A program made the position numbers and the translations under genes. Shown here piece after piece: positions 9,283 through 20,628 of a DNA stretch of 64,000 nt; positions within the stretch are counted from its first letter, which is position 1; each line of letters starts with the position of its first letter. The notes below the pieces were generated by a model. It was not told the DNA's origin, searched no databases, and saw only the letters and a list, made by a program, of their open reading frames with translations. The stretch spans positions 1-64,000 of the forward strand of contig CAMHMJ010000014.1 of NCBI GenBank assembly GCA_946186185.1. The letters are read 5' to 3'. The stretch is from an uncultured Treponema sp. (GTDB lineage Bacteria; Spirochaetota; Spirochaetia; Treponematales; Treponemataceae).

Positions 9283-10578
9283 TTATTTTTTTGGCCAGTA
9301 TTTTTCAACCAAAGCAGATTTAATACCTGTTTCAGAAGGGTCAAAACAATCGCTAAGAATTTTCCAGCCCAAATCCAGTGCGTCTTCAAGCTTGATATTC
9401 TTAGAAAGATCCATCATTTCGTCTTCAAATTCTTTACCGAATGCAAGAAGCTTTTCATCCCATGCACTCATATTGAAACCCATTGATTTCTTTTCAAGGG
9501 TGTCTTTGTAGTTTGCGTAAAGACGAATCATACCGTCCATCAAAGCACGGTGGTCGTCGCGGGTCTTGTCGTTTACGTTCTGCTTAAGTCGGGAAAGTGA
9601 ACCGAACGGCTCAATTCGTCCGCCCTTTAAGTAGTACTGACCTTCAGTAATGTATCCAGTGTTATCAGGAACCGGGTGAGTTACATCGTCACCAGGCATT
9701 GTTGTTACTGCAAGAACAGTTACGGAACCGGCGCTGTCAAAGTCAACGGCTTTTTCGTAGCGGCTTGCAAGCTGTGAGTACAAGTCTCCAGGATAACCTC
9801 GGTTAGAAGGAACCTGTTCCTGTGTGATGGCGATTTCCTTCATGGAGTCAGCAAAGTTTGTCATATCAGTAAGAAGAACAAGAACGTCTTTTCCCTGAAG
9901 GGCAAACTGTTCTGCAACTGCAAGAGAAAGGTCAGGAATCTTCTGACATTCTACAGTCGGGTCAGCGGCTGTGTGCATGAACATTACTGTCTTTGAAAGA
10001 GCACCTCCGTTTTCAAGAGTTTCCTTGAAGTAAAGGTAGTCATCGTATTTAAGACCCATACCGCCGAGAACGATTACATCTACTTCAGCCTGCATAGCAA
10101 TGCGAGCAAGAAGCTGGTTGTAAGGTTCACCAGAAATACTGAAAATAGGAAGTTTCTGAGAAACAACCAGAGTATTGAACATATCAATCATCGGGATACC
10201 GGTACGAATCATTCGGCGAGCCATGATACGCTTTGCAGGGTTTACAGAAGGTCCTCCGATGGCAACAAGGTTATCAGCCAGAGCCGGTCCGTTGTCGCGA
10301 GGTTCTGCAGAACCGTTAAAGATTCGTCCCAGCAAATCATCGCTGAAGGAAACTTCCATTCGGTGACCTAAGAATTTAATGTGATCTCCGGTTGAAACAC
10401 CGCGTCCGCCGGCAAATACCTGAAGGGATACGATGTCACCGTCGATTTTATTTACTTCGGCAAGGGATTTTCCGTATACGGTTTCGATTTCAGCAAGTTC
10501 ACCGTAACTTACACCCTCAGCCTTTACTGTGATAACGCTTCCTACGATGGATTCAATTTTGCTATAAACTTTGTTCAT
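9283..10578 (-). CDS. atpB: V-type ATP synthase subunit B
   Basis: 431 aa; V-ATPase B signatures ([36 protein letters not shown]). Confidence 0.95.
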   Translation of the reverse strand: MNKVYSKIESIVGSVITVKAEGVSYGELAEIETVYGKSLAEVNKIDGDIVSLQVFAGGRGVSTGDHIKFLGHRMEVSFSDDLLGRIFNGSAEPRDNGPALADNLVAIGGPSVNPAKRIMARRMIRTGIPMIDMFNTLVVSQKLPIFSISGEPYNQLLARIAMQAEVDVIVLGGMGLKYDDYLYFKETLENGGALSKTVMFMHTAADPTVECQKIPDLSLAVAEQFALQGKDVLVLLTDMTNFADSMKEIAITQEQVPSNRGYPGDLYSQLASRYEKAVDFDSAGSVTVLAVTTMPGDDVTHPVPDNTGYITEGQYYLKGGRIEPFGSLSRLKQNVNDKTRDDHRALMDGMIRLYANYKDTLEKKSMGFNMSAWDEKLLAFGKEFEDEMMDLSKNIKLEDALDLGWKILSDCFDPSETGIKSALVEKYWPKK

Positions 10579-12347
10579 TATTCACCACCTTTAAGCATAT
10601 CAGCTGCTTCATCTTTGATTTTTCCGTTCTTAGAAACGTAAAGTTCATCAATTTCCTTCTCTTTTGCCTTGAATTCAGCTGTATCCCAGGCAATGTAATT
10701 CCAGTCAAGATATGTCTGGCGAAGTTTATTGAAGAAGGTTCGCGCTTCATCCTTGTCGGCAAGTTCAAAATCACTTGCAAGAACATTAAGAACCTTTCTG
10801 AAGGTGTATGTCTGTCGTTCAACGCTTACGGCAGCATCAACTTCATCAAAGGAGTTCTGCTGGAAGTAAACTGCATCAAGGAATTCGCTCTTCATATAGA
10901 GAACGAAGTCTTCAAGTGAAGTTCCTTCTTCGCCGACAACCTTCATCATCTGGTTTACTTCTACACCGGCTTTGAAAAGCTTTCTTGCATAGCTTACCCA
11001 GTCTTCACGGATTACAGATTTATATTTTGACCATGAACCAATCGGGTCAATGGCAGGGAATTTTCGTGCATCGGATCTTTCTCGTGTAAGACCGTGGAAA
11101 CCGCCTACAACCTTAAGGGTTGCCTGAGTTACAGGCTCTTCAAAGTTACCGCCGGCAGGAGAAACTGTACCACCAATTGTTACAGAACCTTTTGAACCGT
11201 CGCGGAGGCGAACATAACCTGCGCGTTCATAGAAGGCTGCAATGTAAGATTCAAGGTAAGCTGGGAATGCTTCTTCTCCAGGGATTTCCTCAAGACGACC
11301 AGACATTTCTCGCAAAGCCTGAGCCCAGCGGGATGTAGAGTCAGCAAGAAGAAGAACATGAAGACCCATCTGACGGTAATATTCAGCAAGAGTTACTGAG
11401 GTGTAAACCGAAGCTTCTCGGCTGGCAACCGGCATTGAAGAAGTGTTACAGATGATAACTGTTCGCTTCATCAAAGATTCACCTGTACGAGGGTCTTTAA
11501 GTTCCGGGAATTCCTTAATTGTTTCTACAACTTCACCGGCGCGTTCACCGCAGGCAGCGATGATTACGATGTCTACGTCGGCGTTACGGCTTGTTGTATG
11601 CTGGATAACTGTCTTTCCTGCACCGAATGGTCCTGGAATACAGTAAGTACCACCCTTTGCAACTGGGAAGAATGTATCGATAAGTCGTGTTTTTGTAACC
11701 ATTGTTTCTGTTGGAGCTAATCGCTCTGCGTAACAGTCAACGGCACGCTTTACAGGCCATTCAAAACACATTGTGAGGGTGTGATCTTTACCCTTTTCGT
11801 CTGTGATGACAGCCATTTTATCCATAATAGTATAGCTTCCAGCCGGAGTAACTTCTTTTACAGTGTATGTTCCAAGAAGTCCGAATGGAACTAAAATTTT
11901 ATGCTGGAAAGGTCCTTCAGGAACAGTACCGATTGAATCTCCCCGTAAAAGCTTGTCACCAGGCTTTACAGAAGGAGTCCAGTCCCATTTTGTAGTCTTA
12001 TCAAGAGAGTCTACGTAAACACCTCTTTCAAGGAAGAAGCCGGCTTTTTCTGCAACCAGAGGAAGCGGGTTCTGAAGACCATCGTATACCTGACCTAAAA
12101 GACCAGGTCCTAAAAGAGCACAGAGCATGTTTCCGGTAAAATCAACGACATCACCGGTCTTGATTCCCTGTGTCATTTCAAAAATCTGCATCTGGGCAAC
12201 GTTTCCGCGGATACGGATTACTTCACCCCTCAGCTTTTTGCCTTCAACATTAACGTAGGCAACTTCGTTCATGGAAATGTTTCCGTCAAATTCAACAGAA
12301 ACCATGTTACCGTTGATTCCGACTACTTTTCCTTTTGTATCCGTCAT
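10578..12347 (-). CDS. atpA: V-type ATP synthase subunit A (catalytic)
   Basis: 589 aa; Walker [37 protein letters not shown]. Confidence 0.96.
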   Translation of the reverse strand: MTDTKGKVVGINGNMVSVEFDGNISMNEVAYVNVEGKKLRGEVIRIRGNVAQMQIFEMTQGIKTGDVVDFTGNMLCALLGPGLLGQVYDGLQNPLPLVAEKAGFFLERGVYVDSLDKTTKWDWTPSVKPGDKLLRGDSIGTVPEGPFQHKILVPFGLLGTYTVKEVTPAGSYTIMDKMAVITDEKGKDHTLTMCFEWPVKRAVDCYAERLAPTETMVTKTRLIDTFFPVAKGGTYCIPGPFGAGKTVIQHTTSRNADVDIVIIAACGERAGEVVETIKEFPELKDPRTGESLMKRTVIICNTSSMPVASREASVYTSVTLAEYYRQMGLHVLLLADSTSRWAQALREMSGRLEEIPGEEAFPAYLESYIAAFYERAGYVRLRDGSKGSVTIGGTVSPAGGNFEEPVTQATLKVVGGFHGLTRERSDARKFPAIDPIGSWSKYKSVIREDWVSYARKLFKAGVEVNQMMKVVGEEGTSLEDFVLYMKSEFLDAVYFQQNSFDEVDAAVSVERQTYTFRKVLNVLASDFELADKDEARTFFNKLRQTYLDWNYIAWDTAEFKAKEKEIDELYVSKNGKIKDEAADMLKGGE

Positions 12348-12883
12348 GCTTTTTCTCCAAGTATAGTATCGTAGATTTTGTGATAAGAATCCGTTCCCTT
12401 TTCCTTATCAAATACCTTCATTCTCTGAACCAGCATCAGGCGAATTCCGTATGCAAACACGTAATCCTCACTGAAAGTATCCAGGGGCTGAAGATTGTTC
12501 AATACGCTGAGTCTGTACTCGTACAGAAACAACTCCGCCTGTAAAGGACTATCCATTCCGACCGCTGTACGGGCAGCCTGAGTAATATCAGCCGTGATAC
12601 ATACCGGTGAAGGAATTGCATCCTTTTTAAGCTTCTGGGCACGCACCTGAGAGAGAGCATATCGAAGAGCTCTTTCGTGTGCATACCAGGAATCAAGGAA
12701 AGAAGAGCCTGTAGATTCCGGCATTTTTGACGGTTCCAGGGAAAGCTTATTCAAAAGCTCAAGCGAACGACCTGTCATAAAACGGGAACACAAATCTCGA
12801 TAATATTTTTCAGTTATAGGCAGAACCGACCTTTCGGCAGAAATGTCTGGCAGCTGCGAAACCAAGTAATATTGTTCTTTCAC
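12344..12883 (-). CDS. DUF2764-family V-ATPase operon protein
   Basis: 179-aa ORF between E and A, the position of the DUF2764 gene in spirochaete V-ATPase operons. Confidence 0.75.
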   Translation of the reverse strand: MKEQYYLVSQLPDISAERSVLPITEKYYRDLCSRFMTGRSLELLNKLSLEPSKMPESTGSSFLDSWYAHERALRYALSQVRAQKLKKDAIPSPVCITADITQAARTAVGMDSPLQAELFLYEYRLSVLNNLQPLDTFSEDYVFAYGIRLMLVQRMKVFDKEKGTDSYHKIYDTILGEKA

Positions 12884-12889
12884 TATTGT

Positions 12890-13504
12890 TTATTCCTTTG
12901 CTGCATTTTTCATGATTGCAGCTACGCGTGGATTTAAATATGCAGCAAAAAGTTCTGCTACAGATTCGGCAGAATAATCATAGAAAGCAGCGCCATTGTT
13001 GATACCGATTCTGAAACCGGCCTGAACGGAACTGTCACTCTTGATTTCAAGACCTTTAGCAATTTCTGCTTTAAGGGCACCCTTGAATTCAGCTTCCAGC
13101 TCTTTTAAGTCTTTTTCACTCAGAAGAACAGAAAGACCAGAAGCATCAGTATTCTTGCTCCAGCTCTTTACAGTTTCAGGAACAAGGGCTTTGAGCATAT
13201 CCTTTGAATAAGCCTTTTCTGTTTCGACAGAAACAAGTCTGTCCAGTTCCTTTACCAGAGATTCTCTAAAGCTTAAAAGCATATTTCGGGAAGCCTGAGT
13301 AATTGCATCCTCGCTGGCTTTTTCAAGCCGTGCAATTTCTGCCTTTGCGTTTTTAATCATGTCGTCGGATTTTTTCTGAGCATCATCGATTATGGAAGCA
13401 GCTTTTGCTTCTGCTTCCTTGATGATACGGCCAGCTTCATTTTCTGCTGAAGCAACTCCGTCTTTTTTGATTTTGTCAATCAATTCTTGTAATTGAATAT
13501 CCAT
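12890..13504 (-). CDS. atpE: V-type ATP synthase subunit E
   Basis: Track ORF starts at 13570; MDIQLQELIDKIKKDG at 13504 is a better start (GTGGGGTG SD-like). KEAEAKAASIIDDAQKKSDDMI coiled-coil N-terminus. Confidence 0.88.
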   Translation of the reverse strand: MDIQLQELIDKIKKDGVASAENEAGRIIKEAEAKAASIIDDAQKKSDDMIKNAKAEIARLEKASEDAITQASRNMLLSFRESLVKELDRLVSVETEKAYSKDMLKALVPETVKSWSKNTDASGLSVLLSEKDLKELEAEFKGALKAEIAKGLEIKSDSSVQAGFRIGINNGAAFYDYSAESVAELFAAYLNPRVAAIMKNAAKE

Positions 13505-13528
13505 TTGCACCCCACTAAAGTCAGTCAA

Positions 13529-13534
13529 ATTATA
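13529..13534 (-). promoter_or_regulatory. Candidate -10 (TATAAT) of the V-ATPase operon promoter
   Basis: Consensus TATAAT on the minus strand, about 25 nt upstream of the proposed atpE start; -35 weak. Confidence 0.4.
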
Positions 13535-13675
13535 TACATTAAGAATAAGTCCAAAACGGCTTTTTTTCAAGAAAAAAATGGAAGAAAAGTATCTGTAAGA
13601 AGAAAAGTTTTCATCAGGAAGAAAGGTCCGCCGCCTGCCAGGGGCGGCTTTCGCAGGGCAAAAATCTATTAAAAT

Positions 13676-14815
13676 CTACTGCAGTGAAAAGGTAAAATCC
13701 GTACGCTCATAAAGTTCTTTTCCCGGTTCCAGAATACAGGAAGGAAAGTTGGGCTGATTCGGGGAATCCGGAAAATTCTGGGTTTCAAGACAAACTGCGC
13801 TGAAAGGCTTGTATACCGCTCCTTTTTTTCCAAAAACACCTTTAACATAATTTGCGGTGTAAAGCTGGACGCATTCAAGATTGGTTTTTACGTCCATCCG
13901 GATTTTTGTTTTTTCGTCGATAAGGGTTCCAAGTTCAACCAGAGGAGTTTCTCTGGAAGGTAGTGCAGAAGAATTAATGCCGGCTTTCCCTGCCTGCTCA
14001 CATTTTCCGCTCATTGGCGTCTTTCCTTCCGCAGTCTGTGCCGCCCCTCCAGAATCCCTGAAGGCTTCCGTTACAAAGGAAGTATCAAATCCGTTTTCAG
14101 GAAAATTTTCTCCGATTGTTCTGAGTTCCGTAAAATCAAAAGGAGTCCCCTTCACTTCTGAAAACCTGCCGTTTACATTGTGTTTTTCATCGGAGGAAAG
14201 ATATTTTGAACAGTTAAGCCGGAGTTTTTCATTCCTAATATCAGAAAAATCCCCGGTAAGATTAAAATATGTGTGATTTGTTATGCTTACTGGGGTGCGC
14301 TTATCAGAAACTGCCTGAAAAATAAAAGAAAGGGTTGTTTCCTTCAAAATATATTCTGCGGTTACCTTCAGTTTTCCAGGAAATCCCTGATAACCCTCCG
14401 GAAAAGTCTTTGAAAAGCGTATGCCCTTCCCCTCACCGGATTTTATAAACCGAGCCTTCCAGATTTCATTTTCCCACCGTGGAAAGCCGCCATGAAGACA
14501 GGAGCCGTCAATATTTTCTGTAAGAGGGTATTTTTTTCCGTCCAGCGTAAAGGAAGCACCGTTGATTCTGTTTGAGAACCGGCCGATTATGCTTCCAAAG
14601 CTGCCCCAGGTTCTGGAGTAGGAAGAAAGATCCGTAAGTCCCAGAACAATATCCTTCTTGACTTCCTGAGAGTTTTCAAGGGCCGGAACAAAAAGAGAAA
14701 TCAGGGCACAGCCGTAATCGCTTGCACAAAATGAAAGTTTTCCGTTGGAAACTTCGTATAAATGAGCTTTTGAACCGTCAGAAAGAATGCCAAAGTTTCG
14801 TTTTTTAAATTTCAT
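13676..14815 (-). CDS. galM: Aldose 1-epimerase (galactose mutarotase)
   Basis: 379 aa; GRFSNRINGASFTLDGKKYPLTENIDGSCLHGG, SITNHTYFNLTG, VCLETQNFPDSPNQPNFPS. Confidence 0.92.
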   Translation of the reverse strand: MKFKKRNFGILSDGSKAHLYEVSNGKLSFCASDYGCALISLFVPALENSQEVKKDIVLGLTDLSSYSRTWGSFGSIIGRFSNRINGASFTLDGKKYPLTENIDGSCLHGGFPRWENEIWKARFIKSGEGKGIRFSKTFPEGYQGFPGKLKVTAEYILKETTLSFIFQAVSDKRTPVSITNHTYFNLTGDFSDIRNEKLRLNCSKYLSSDEKHNVNGRFSEVKGTPFDFTELRTIGENFPENGFDTSFVTEAFRDSGGAAQTAEGKTPMSGKCEQAGKAGINSSALPSRETPLVELGTLIDEKTKIRMDVKTNLECVQLYTANYVKGVFGKKGAVYKPFSAVCLETQNFPDSPNQPNFPSCILEPGKELYERTDFTFSLQ

Positions 14816-15546
14816 ATTCTGTTTTCCAGAGAAAGGGCAAACTGAACTTCAGTATCAGTCATATTTAATTCAGAGGATATTTCTTCTATGGTGTGACCAA
14901 GATCGTAAAGCTCCACAATCTGAGATTTTTTATCTTTCTTGGGAACCACAGGCTTTTCGTTTACATAAACTTCAGGTGTAATCACCGGAATTTCAGCCCA
15001 GCTGTCTCCGTTTCTCTGAACATTTACGGTAACCTTGGTATCAATCATTCCGTTGGATACGGAAGATGAATCCTCTTCATCAAAGAGGGTTCGGTCATTC
15101 TCACCCGTAATATCAGAGGAAGCTTTAGAAGTTAAAGCAAAGCTTGAATCAGCAGAAATTTTATCCCGTCCCTTATTTTTCTGATAGGAATCAATGGCTT
15201 TTTTCCTGGGAGAGTGTACAGAGGAACCGGAAGCCGTATTTCCTGCTCCCCCGTTTGAAATTGCATCCCGCAATGCACTGGCACTTAAATTTCTGGATTC
15301 CATATCGTTTAAGAGCTTAATTTTTTTTTCTGCTTCTGCAATAAGAGCCTTAAGCTGCCTTGAATGTTCATCACTTACAGTTATTGCCAGATGAACATTT
15401 TTCTGAAAATCAGCAACAAGCTTATTTAATTCAGCTTTTGTATCTTCAATTATATTTTCCGTTGTAAATAATTTCCTGAATTTTCTTAAAAACACGATCC
15501 AGGCTACAACATTGAATATAACAATAAATCCTAAAAGATATTTCAT
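14812..15546 (-). CDS. Membrane-anchored hypothetical protein of the flagellar operon with C-terminal HTH-like segment
   Basis: N-terminal TM, coiled coil, C-terminal KSQIVELYDLGHTIEEISSELNMTDTEVQFAL. Confidence 0.65.
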   Translation of the reverse strand: MKYLLGFIVIFNVVAWIVFLRKFRKLFTTENIIEDTKAELNKLVADFQKNVHLAITVSDEHSRQLKALIAEAEKKIKLLNDMESRNLSASALRDAISNGGAGNTASGSSVHSPRKKAIDSYQKNKGRDKISADSSFALTSKASSDITGENDRTLFDEEDSSSVSNGMIDTKVTVNVQRNGDSWAEIPVITPEVYVNEKPVVPKKDKKSQIVELYDLGHTIEEISSELNMTDTEVQFALSLENRI

Positions 15547-15555
15547 ATTTTTGCC

Positions 15556-15894
15556 TTATGTTTTTATATCAATATGCTGGCCAAGATAGGGTTCTTTTAC
15601 GCGGTAAGCCGGGATTTCAGGAGTTTCCTCTGTCTCCTGCTCCCCCTTCTTTTTTTCCTGATTCTGTGCGCCGGAACCTTTTCCGTTGGAATCCGCTTTT
15701 ATGTCAATTCCTTTAGATTTTGAGTTCTCACGAGACTGAAGAACCTTCTGCGCTTCTTCGATATTCTTCTGAACAACTTGAGTCTGCTGCATTGACTGAG
15801 CAAGACTAGCACCCTGAGTCTGATGAGCCGCCTGTTTTGCAACATTATTAAGCTGCGAATACATCGTCTGTAAATCTAAAGGATTTAAGCCCAC
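15556..15894 (-). CDS. Hypothetical protein of the flagellar operon
   Basis: 112 aa, Gln-rich; overlaps the fapA stop region. Confidence 0.6.
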   Translation of the reverse strand: MGLNPLDLQTMYSQLNNVAKQAAHQTQGASLAQSMQQTQVVQKNIEEAQKVLQSRENSKSKGIDIKADSNGKGSGAQNQEKKKGEQETEETPEIPAYRVKEPYLGQHIDIKT

Positions 15895-17861
15895 TAGTTA
15901 TAGCCCTCCGGACCTTTTGAAACATCAAGCTGCGGCGGTTCGTATTTACCCCGCTGAGCCATGGTGTTTTCGTAATAGAAGGTACAGCTGGTTACCTCAG
16001 TCTGAACCTCGTCTAACGCATCACGCACATATATCTTTGTTCCAGGATAAGTAGTTCCTTCGACCTTAACCCTTCCGATTGCCTTAAGCTCCCGCAAGTG
16101 CTCCTGAAGCTCGTTTATTTCCTTTGTAAGGTCGTGGTTTTCAGAAATTATGGCATTCTTGCGGTTCGTATCCGCATTAAGCCTGGTTTCCTTGTCCACA
16201 GGAAGCTTCTTTCGGGTCTTCTTGATATTTTCAAGGTTATCAATTTCAAGCTGAAGATTTTCAAGCTCCAGAGTAAGCTTTGACTGCTGCTCCAGAAGCT
16301 CATCCAGTCTTTTTTTAGCCCTCGGATCCACACCTACAGTAAGGGTTGTGGTAGCTCCTCCGCCCGGAGAACCAAGGGTTCGGGCACAAATTTCCTCGGT
16401 AGCAAAAAGATTTCCACCGGTAATCTGGGCTTTTTTTCCATAGACAACGATATTCTTCATTGCCGTAATATTGCAGTTCATAAGACTGTCTGTAGCGATA
16501 AGATTTTCCTCTACATCTACAGTCATTTCCTGGATGAACTTAGCCCAGAGGCTCTTTCCGCATCTTATAGAACCTTCATTCTTACCGAATACACCCTGAT
16601 GAAGGATGATGTTTCCGTCAGCTTCAATTTTTGATTTACCAACGGTACCGCCGATATCGATATCGCCGGAGGCCTTAACATCAAAGCCGTCTTCAACATT
16701 ACCCTTGATAATAACTGTTCCAAGGAAGTCAACATTTCCGCTCTTAATATTTACAGCATCAAGATTCAAAATCGGTTCTACCGTGATTTTTCCGTTTACC
16801 AGAAGAACCTGTCCGCTTTTCATGGCACGGACAGTTACGCCGTCACGGTCAAATTCAACGTTTGCACCCAGCTGAATCGGTAAATCTTTTCCGTTTTTGG
16901 CTTCAAGATAGTGACCGTCAATGGTCTTTCCGCCAATACCCCGGGTTGCAAGAACTTTAACGGCAAGCACCTGCCCTTCAACAACATTCTGAATCTTATT
17001 GTTCTTTTTATAGTTGATTACGCCGGATTTTTCATCTTCAACGGCACCCAGCTGTGTTTCATCCGTGATAAATTTATAATCAAGATAGGAATCGTGTCCG
17101 TCCTGAGGAAGAACGGCAGCAGCAACTTCGTAGGGCGTGTTGTAAACCGGATTATCAACAAATTCATTGATTTTATCCATATCGATTCCGGCTCTGACTC
17201 CCTGATTAACAAGAGAAACACGAATCTGCTCTGCAGTAAGCTCCGAACCGCTCTGTGCAGGAGCATCTACCACGATGTTTACCTTCATCATGTCTTTTGC
17301 AATATCTACTGTAAGCAGGGAATCGGCGGCAGAAATGTGGGCGTAAGTACCAACGGTTTCGTATTCTCCGTTTGTTCCTGTCTCAATATATTTGTGAATA
17401 AGTTCTGCATCAAAAGACTCGGTATCGGATCTCTTAACCATATCCAGAACTTCTTTTTCATCGATAGGCCGTCCGCCATTAACCGGAGGAAGAACCTTAA
17501 GCTTAATAGAAGAACCAAAGTGACGTACATAGAAAAGTCCGTCCTTCTGCTCGATTTTTTCTTCTTCCGCAACTCCTTCTTCGCCTGATGCAACGCCGGC
17601 GGCCCCTTCCGTTTTCTTAATTATTGTTTCCGGATCCTGATAGATTTTTAGTTTCCATGGCTTTTTACCGATTCCAAGAAACCCGTCGCTTCCCCTTTCG
17701 ATTACTTCGTATTCAAGCTTGTCTGTTCTTACATCAAGCTGAACGGCTGCATCTGCCAGGGCTTCGTCTACAGTAGAAGCATGAACTTCCACATGATGAA
17801 GCTTATTGTCGAGTTCCAGCCGTTTTTTTAATTCTTCACGAATATCGTCAAGGGAAACCAT
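15894..17861 (-). CDS. fapA: FapA / DUF342 family protein with Jag-N-like N-terminus
   Basis: 655 aa; Jag-N like VEVHASTVDEALADAA...FLGIGKKPWKLKI; FapA core with repeated VDFLGTVIIKGNVEDGFDVKASGDIDIGGTV. Confidence 0.85.
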   Translation of the reverse strand: MVSLDDIREELKKRLELDNKLHHVEVHASTVDEALADAAVQLDVRTDKLEYEVIERGSDGFLGIGKKPWKLKIYQDPETIIKKTEGAAGVASGEEGVAEEEKIEQKDGLFYVRHFGSSIKLKVLPPVNGGRPIDEKEVLDMVKRSDTESFDAELIHKYIETGTNGEYETVGTYAHISAADSLLTVDIAKDMMKVNIVVDAPAQSGSELTAEQIRVSLVNQGVRAGIDMDKINEFVDNPVYNTPYEVAAAVLPQDGHDSYLDYKFITDETQLGAVEDEKSGVINYKKNNKIQNVVEGQVLAVKVLATRGIGGKTIDGHYLEAKNGKDLPIQLGANVEFDRDGVTVRAMKSGQVLLVNGKITVEPILNLDAVNIKSGNVDFLGTVIIKGNVEDGFDVKASGDIDIGGTVGKSKIEADGNIILHQGVFGKNEGSIRCGKSLWAKFIQEMTVDVEENLIATDSLMNCNITAMKNIVVYGKKAQITGGNLFATEEICARTLGSPGGGATTTLTVGVDPRAKKRLDELLEQQSKLTLELENLQLEIDNLENIKKTRKKLPVDKETRLNADTNRKNAIISENHDLTKEINELQEHLRELKAIGRVKVEGTTYPGTKIYVRDALDEVQTEVTSCTFYYENTMAQRGKYEPPQLDVSKGPEGYN

Positions 17862-17864
17862 ATA

Positions 17865-18668
17865 TTACATAATTCCTTTACGCATATTTGTAAGTTTTGC
17901 CCTGAGTCTGAGGTTGGCTTTTGTATGAAGCTGACTGATTCTGGACTCGCTTACATCAAGAACTTCACCAATTTCTTTAAAAGTCAAATCTTCGTGGTAG
18001 TACAGAACGATTACCATTTTTTCTTTTTCAGGAAGCTCGTTGATTGCCTGAATGATAACCTTTCGGATTTCTTCCCGCTCTGCAATTACATCAGGGTTCA
18101 GGCTGGCAGGACTTTCAATACTGTCACCGATGGACATACTGTCATTGTCATCACCTGAATACCAGACTTCATTCAATGAAAGTACACTGGTTCCAGAAAC
18201 CTTCATGATTGTGCGGTGATATTCATCTTCACTCATCTTAAGGGCATCGGCAATTTCAGAGTCGCTTGCGGTGCGTCCAAGACGGGCTTCAAGACTTACA
18301 ATTGTATCTTCAATTTCACGGGATTTCTGACGAACAGAACGAGGTACCCAGTCAATCTGGCGGAGTTCATCAAAAATGGCACCGCGAATTCGGGTAACTG
18401 CATAAGTTTTAAACTTAACTCCCTTTGAAGGATCATATTTATTTATGGCATCCAGAAGACCAAACTGTCCGAATCCAACCAGGTCGTCGAATTCAACGCT
18501 GTTAGGCATTCCTACCGCAACTTTTCCAGCCACGTATTTAACAAGAGGCATATATTGTCTTATGAACTTATCACGCAGTTTTGAAGATTTTGTCTTTCGG
18601 AATTCTTCCCAAAGCATATCCTCTTCTTTTTCGTCGTTCACTGAAGTTTCTGGTGTAATTTCTTCCAT
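17865..18668 (-). CDS. fliA: RNA polymerase sigma factor FliA/WhiG (sigma-28)
   Basis: 267 aa; FDDLVGFGQFGLLDAINKYDPSKGVKFKTYAVTRIRGAIFDELRQIDWVPRSVRQK. Confidence 0.95.
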   Translation of the reverse strand: MEEITPETSVNDEKEEDMLWEEFRKTKSSKLRDKFIRQYMPLVKYVAGKVAVGMPNSVEFDDLVGFGQFGLLDAINKYDPSKGVKFKTYAVTRIRGAIFDELRQIDWVPRSVRQKSREIEDTIVSLEARLGRTASDSEIADALKMSEDEYHRTIMKVSGTSVLSLNEVWYSGDDNDSMSIGDSIESPASLNPDVIAEREEIRKVIIQAINELPEKEKMVIVLYYHEDLTFKEIGEVLDVSESRISQLHTKANLRLRAKLTNMRKGIM

Positions 18669-18686
18669 TACGCAATCCTTGTTTTA

Positions 18687-19661
18687 TTATTTATCCTGAC
18701 TGAGCAAAGTACTTATAGCCTTTGCCATCAGGGCGGCGTCCTTACCTTCTGTAACTTCGGAAGCATCCTTTGAACTTCCCGAGGGAGTAAAGCCTTCATC
18801 ATCTGAAGGAAGCTCTTCTGAATCCTCTGAAAGTTTTTTCTGCCCGCTTGACGTAATTTCATCCATATCAGGAAGAACATCCAGCTCAGCTGAATCGTCC
18901 TGCACGGCAGCAGTATTATTTGCAGAATTCGTGCCGGAGCTCTGTCCGGAGGACGAATTCGAAGTTACCTCATTTATATTGCGTGCCTCTGTCCCGGAAA
19001 TATTCTTTGGAGTTTCACCACCTAAAGAAATTGGCACAAAGCCGGAAGAACTGGAATTCTCCGACGCAATTTTTTCCCTCATTGCAGAGGCGGGATCAGA
19101 AGAAGCGGCCCCCAGATTTGTGGTCAAAATGTTATCCGCACTCTGAACTAATCCCTGAGCCTTGAAAATCGGCTCAGAAGCCTTTTCAACGGCAGCAGCG
19201 CTTTCCCTTCGTTTTTCTACGACGCTGTCTTCAGGCCCATTTTTTTTTTCGTCAGACAAAACATCTTCATCGTTCAGCATCTGATGATTTGTACCGACAA
19301 AGAAGTCAGACTCTCCCTCGGTCTGAGGAATATCTTCATCTTCAATTACAATATTCACGTTCTGTCCCACGGGAGCCCCCGAAGAAACAGAAGCAGCCCC
19401 CTGAGGAGCAAAGCCGTCTTCCTGAGACTGAAAATCCAGAACCTTGTCAAAAAGAATCTGAAGTCCCATACCAAGGCAGGCAAACACAACTGCAAAAATA
19501 AGGGCGATTAAAAAAGTGTGAAAAAAAACAAAAGGACGGGAAAACAAACCGAATATGAAGGAAAGAACAAAACCGAAAATTGAAAAGCCGGCTGCAAATT
19601 TTATATTTTTCAATTTTTCCTCCCGTTTTTTTTCTGAAGAATATTCCGCATTCCGGAACAT
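18687..19661 (-). CDS. Hypothetical membrane protein with long acidic Ser-rich tail, flagellar operon
   Basis: 324 aa; two N-terminal TM segments; SD GAGGGTG; between flhG and fliA. Confidence 0.65.
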   Translation of the reverse strand: MFRNAEYSSEKKREEKLKNIKFAAGFSIFGFVLSFIFGLFSRPFVFFHTFLIALIFAVVFACLGMGLQILFDKVLDFQSQEDGFAPQGAASVSSGAPVGQNVNIVIEDEDIPQTEGESDFFVGTNHQMLNDEDVLSDEKKNGPEDSVVEKRRESAAAVEKASEPIFKAQGLVQSADNILTTNLGAASSDPASAMREKIASENSSSSGFVPISLGGETPKNISGTEARNINEVTSNSSSGQSSGTNSANNTAAVQDDSAELDVLPDMDEITSSGQKKLSEDSEELPSDDEGFTPSGSSKDASEVTEGKDAALMAKAISTLLSQDK

Positions 19662-19674
19662 CCATTCACCCTCT

Positions 19675-19705
19675 TTTTTATATTATACTATTATATACTA
19701 ATTCC
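19675..19705 (-). promoter_or_regulatory. Possible internal promoter (TATAAT-like tandem -10s) upstream of orf-fliA-fapA
   Basis: Minus strand TATATAATAGTATAATATAAAA before the SD of 18687-19661. Confidence 0.3.
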
Positions 19706-19719
19706 CTTAAAAATAACAG

Positions 19720-20628
19720 TTAATACTTGCTTTTTTTGCTTAAGAATTTCTTGAGGAAGCTTGAAACTCCTTCATTATTCTCCAGCTCAGTTTTTTCAAT
19801 ACGGCCTACAATGTGCTTTAAGCAGACAGAAGGCTTTGAAGTTGGATTAACCACAATAAACGGTTTCTGTCTGATTACCGACGCCTGAACTACAGGATCG
19901 TCGTACACAAAACCGATATAATCAATCTTATATCCTAAGAACTGCCCTACAATGGTAATAATTCGTTCTGCAATTCGCTTTCCTTCATCAGCAGAATGAA
20001 CTCGGTTTACCAGCAGCTTAAGGTTTACCGGACGGTCCATAATTTCGGTTGTAATGATTTTTATGATTCCGTAGGCATCGGTAATTGCCGTCGGCTCCGG
20101 AGTTGTTACAACATAAACCTCATCGGCCGCAGCAACAAACTGAAGAACATTGTTGGCAATTCCCGCACCAGTATCAATGATGATGATATCCGCATTTTCC
20201 AGGGCACTGAACTGCTTTGCAAAATAGTCCAGCTCTTCAACGCTAAGGTTGGCAATCTTTGAAAAACCGTTTGCACCGGCAATGAACTTGATACCGAATT
20301 CAGTATCAAGGATAATTTCCTTCATTGTCTTTTTCTTGTTAATAACGTGCATCAGGTTGAACTGAGGAATTACATTTAAAAGGACGTTTACATTTGCCAT
20401 TCCAAGGTCACCGTCAATCAGGATAACCTTCTTACCAAGCTGGGCATAGGCAATCGCCATGTTTACGGCAACATTCGTTTTTCCAACACCACCCTTACCG
20501 CTGGTAATTGCAATAATTCGGGTTGAATGCTTCTTTGCCGGTTCGGTTGTACTAATGTTATCAGAAAGAATTTCATCCTTGTAACCATTGTTCATAAATT
20601 CTTTCAAATCTTCAGCCTGTTCTTCCAT
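19720..20628 (-). CDS. flhG: FlhG/FleN MinD-like ATPase
   Basis: 302 aa; [18 protein letters not shown] deviant Walker A; adjacent to flhF. Confidence 0.93.
   Translation of the reverse strand: MEEQAEDLKEFMNNGYKDEILSDNISTTEPAKKHSTRIIAITSGKGGVGKTNVAVNMAIAYAQLGKKVILIDGDLGMANVNVLLNVIPQFNLMHVINKKKTMKEIILDTEFGIKFIAGANGFSKIANLSVEELDYFAKQFSALENADIIIIDTGAGIANNVLQFVAAADEVYVVTTPEPTAITDAYGIIKIITTEIMDRPVNLKLLVNRVHSADEGKRIAERIITIVGQFLGYKIDYIGFVYDDPVVQASVIRQKPFIVVNPTSKPSVCLKHIVGRIEKTELENNEGVSSFLKKFLSKKSKY

Noticed and set aside
13630-13650. GCCGCC-N7-GGCGGC hairpin after galM as an intrinsic terminator
   Set aside because: Stem is good but only a short broken T run follows on the minus strand; not strong enough to list.
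16911-17588. Plus-strand 225-aa ORF opposite fapA
   Set aside because: Antisense to a strongly supported gene; Cys/Phe/Asn-rich composition typical of a shadow reading frame.
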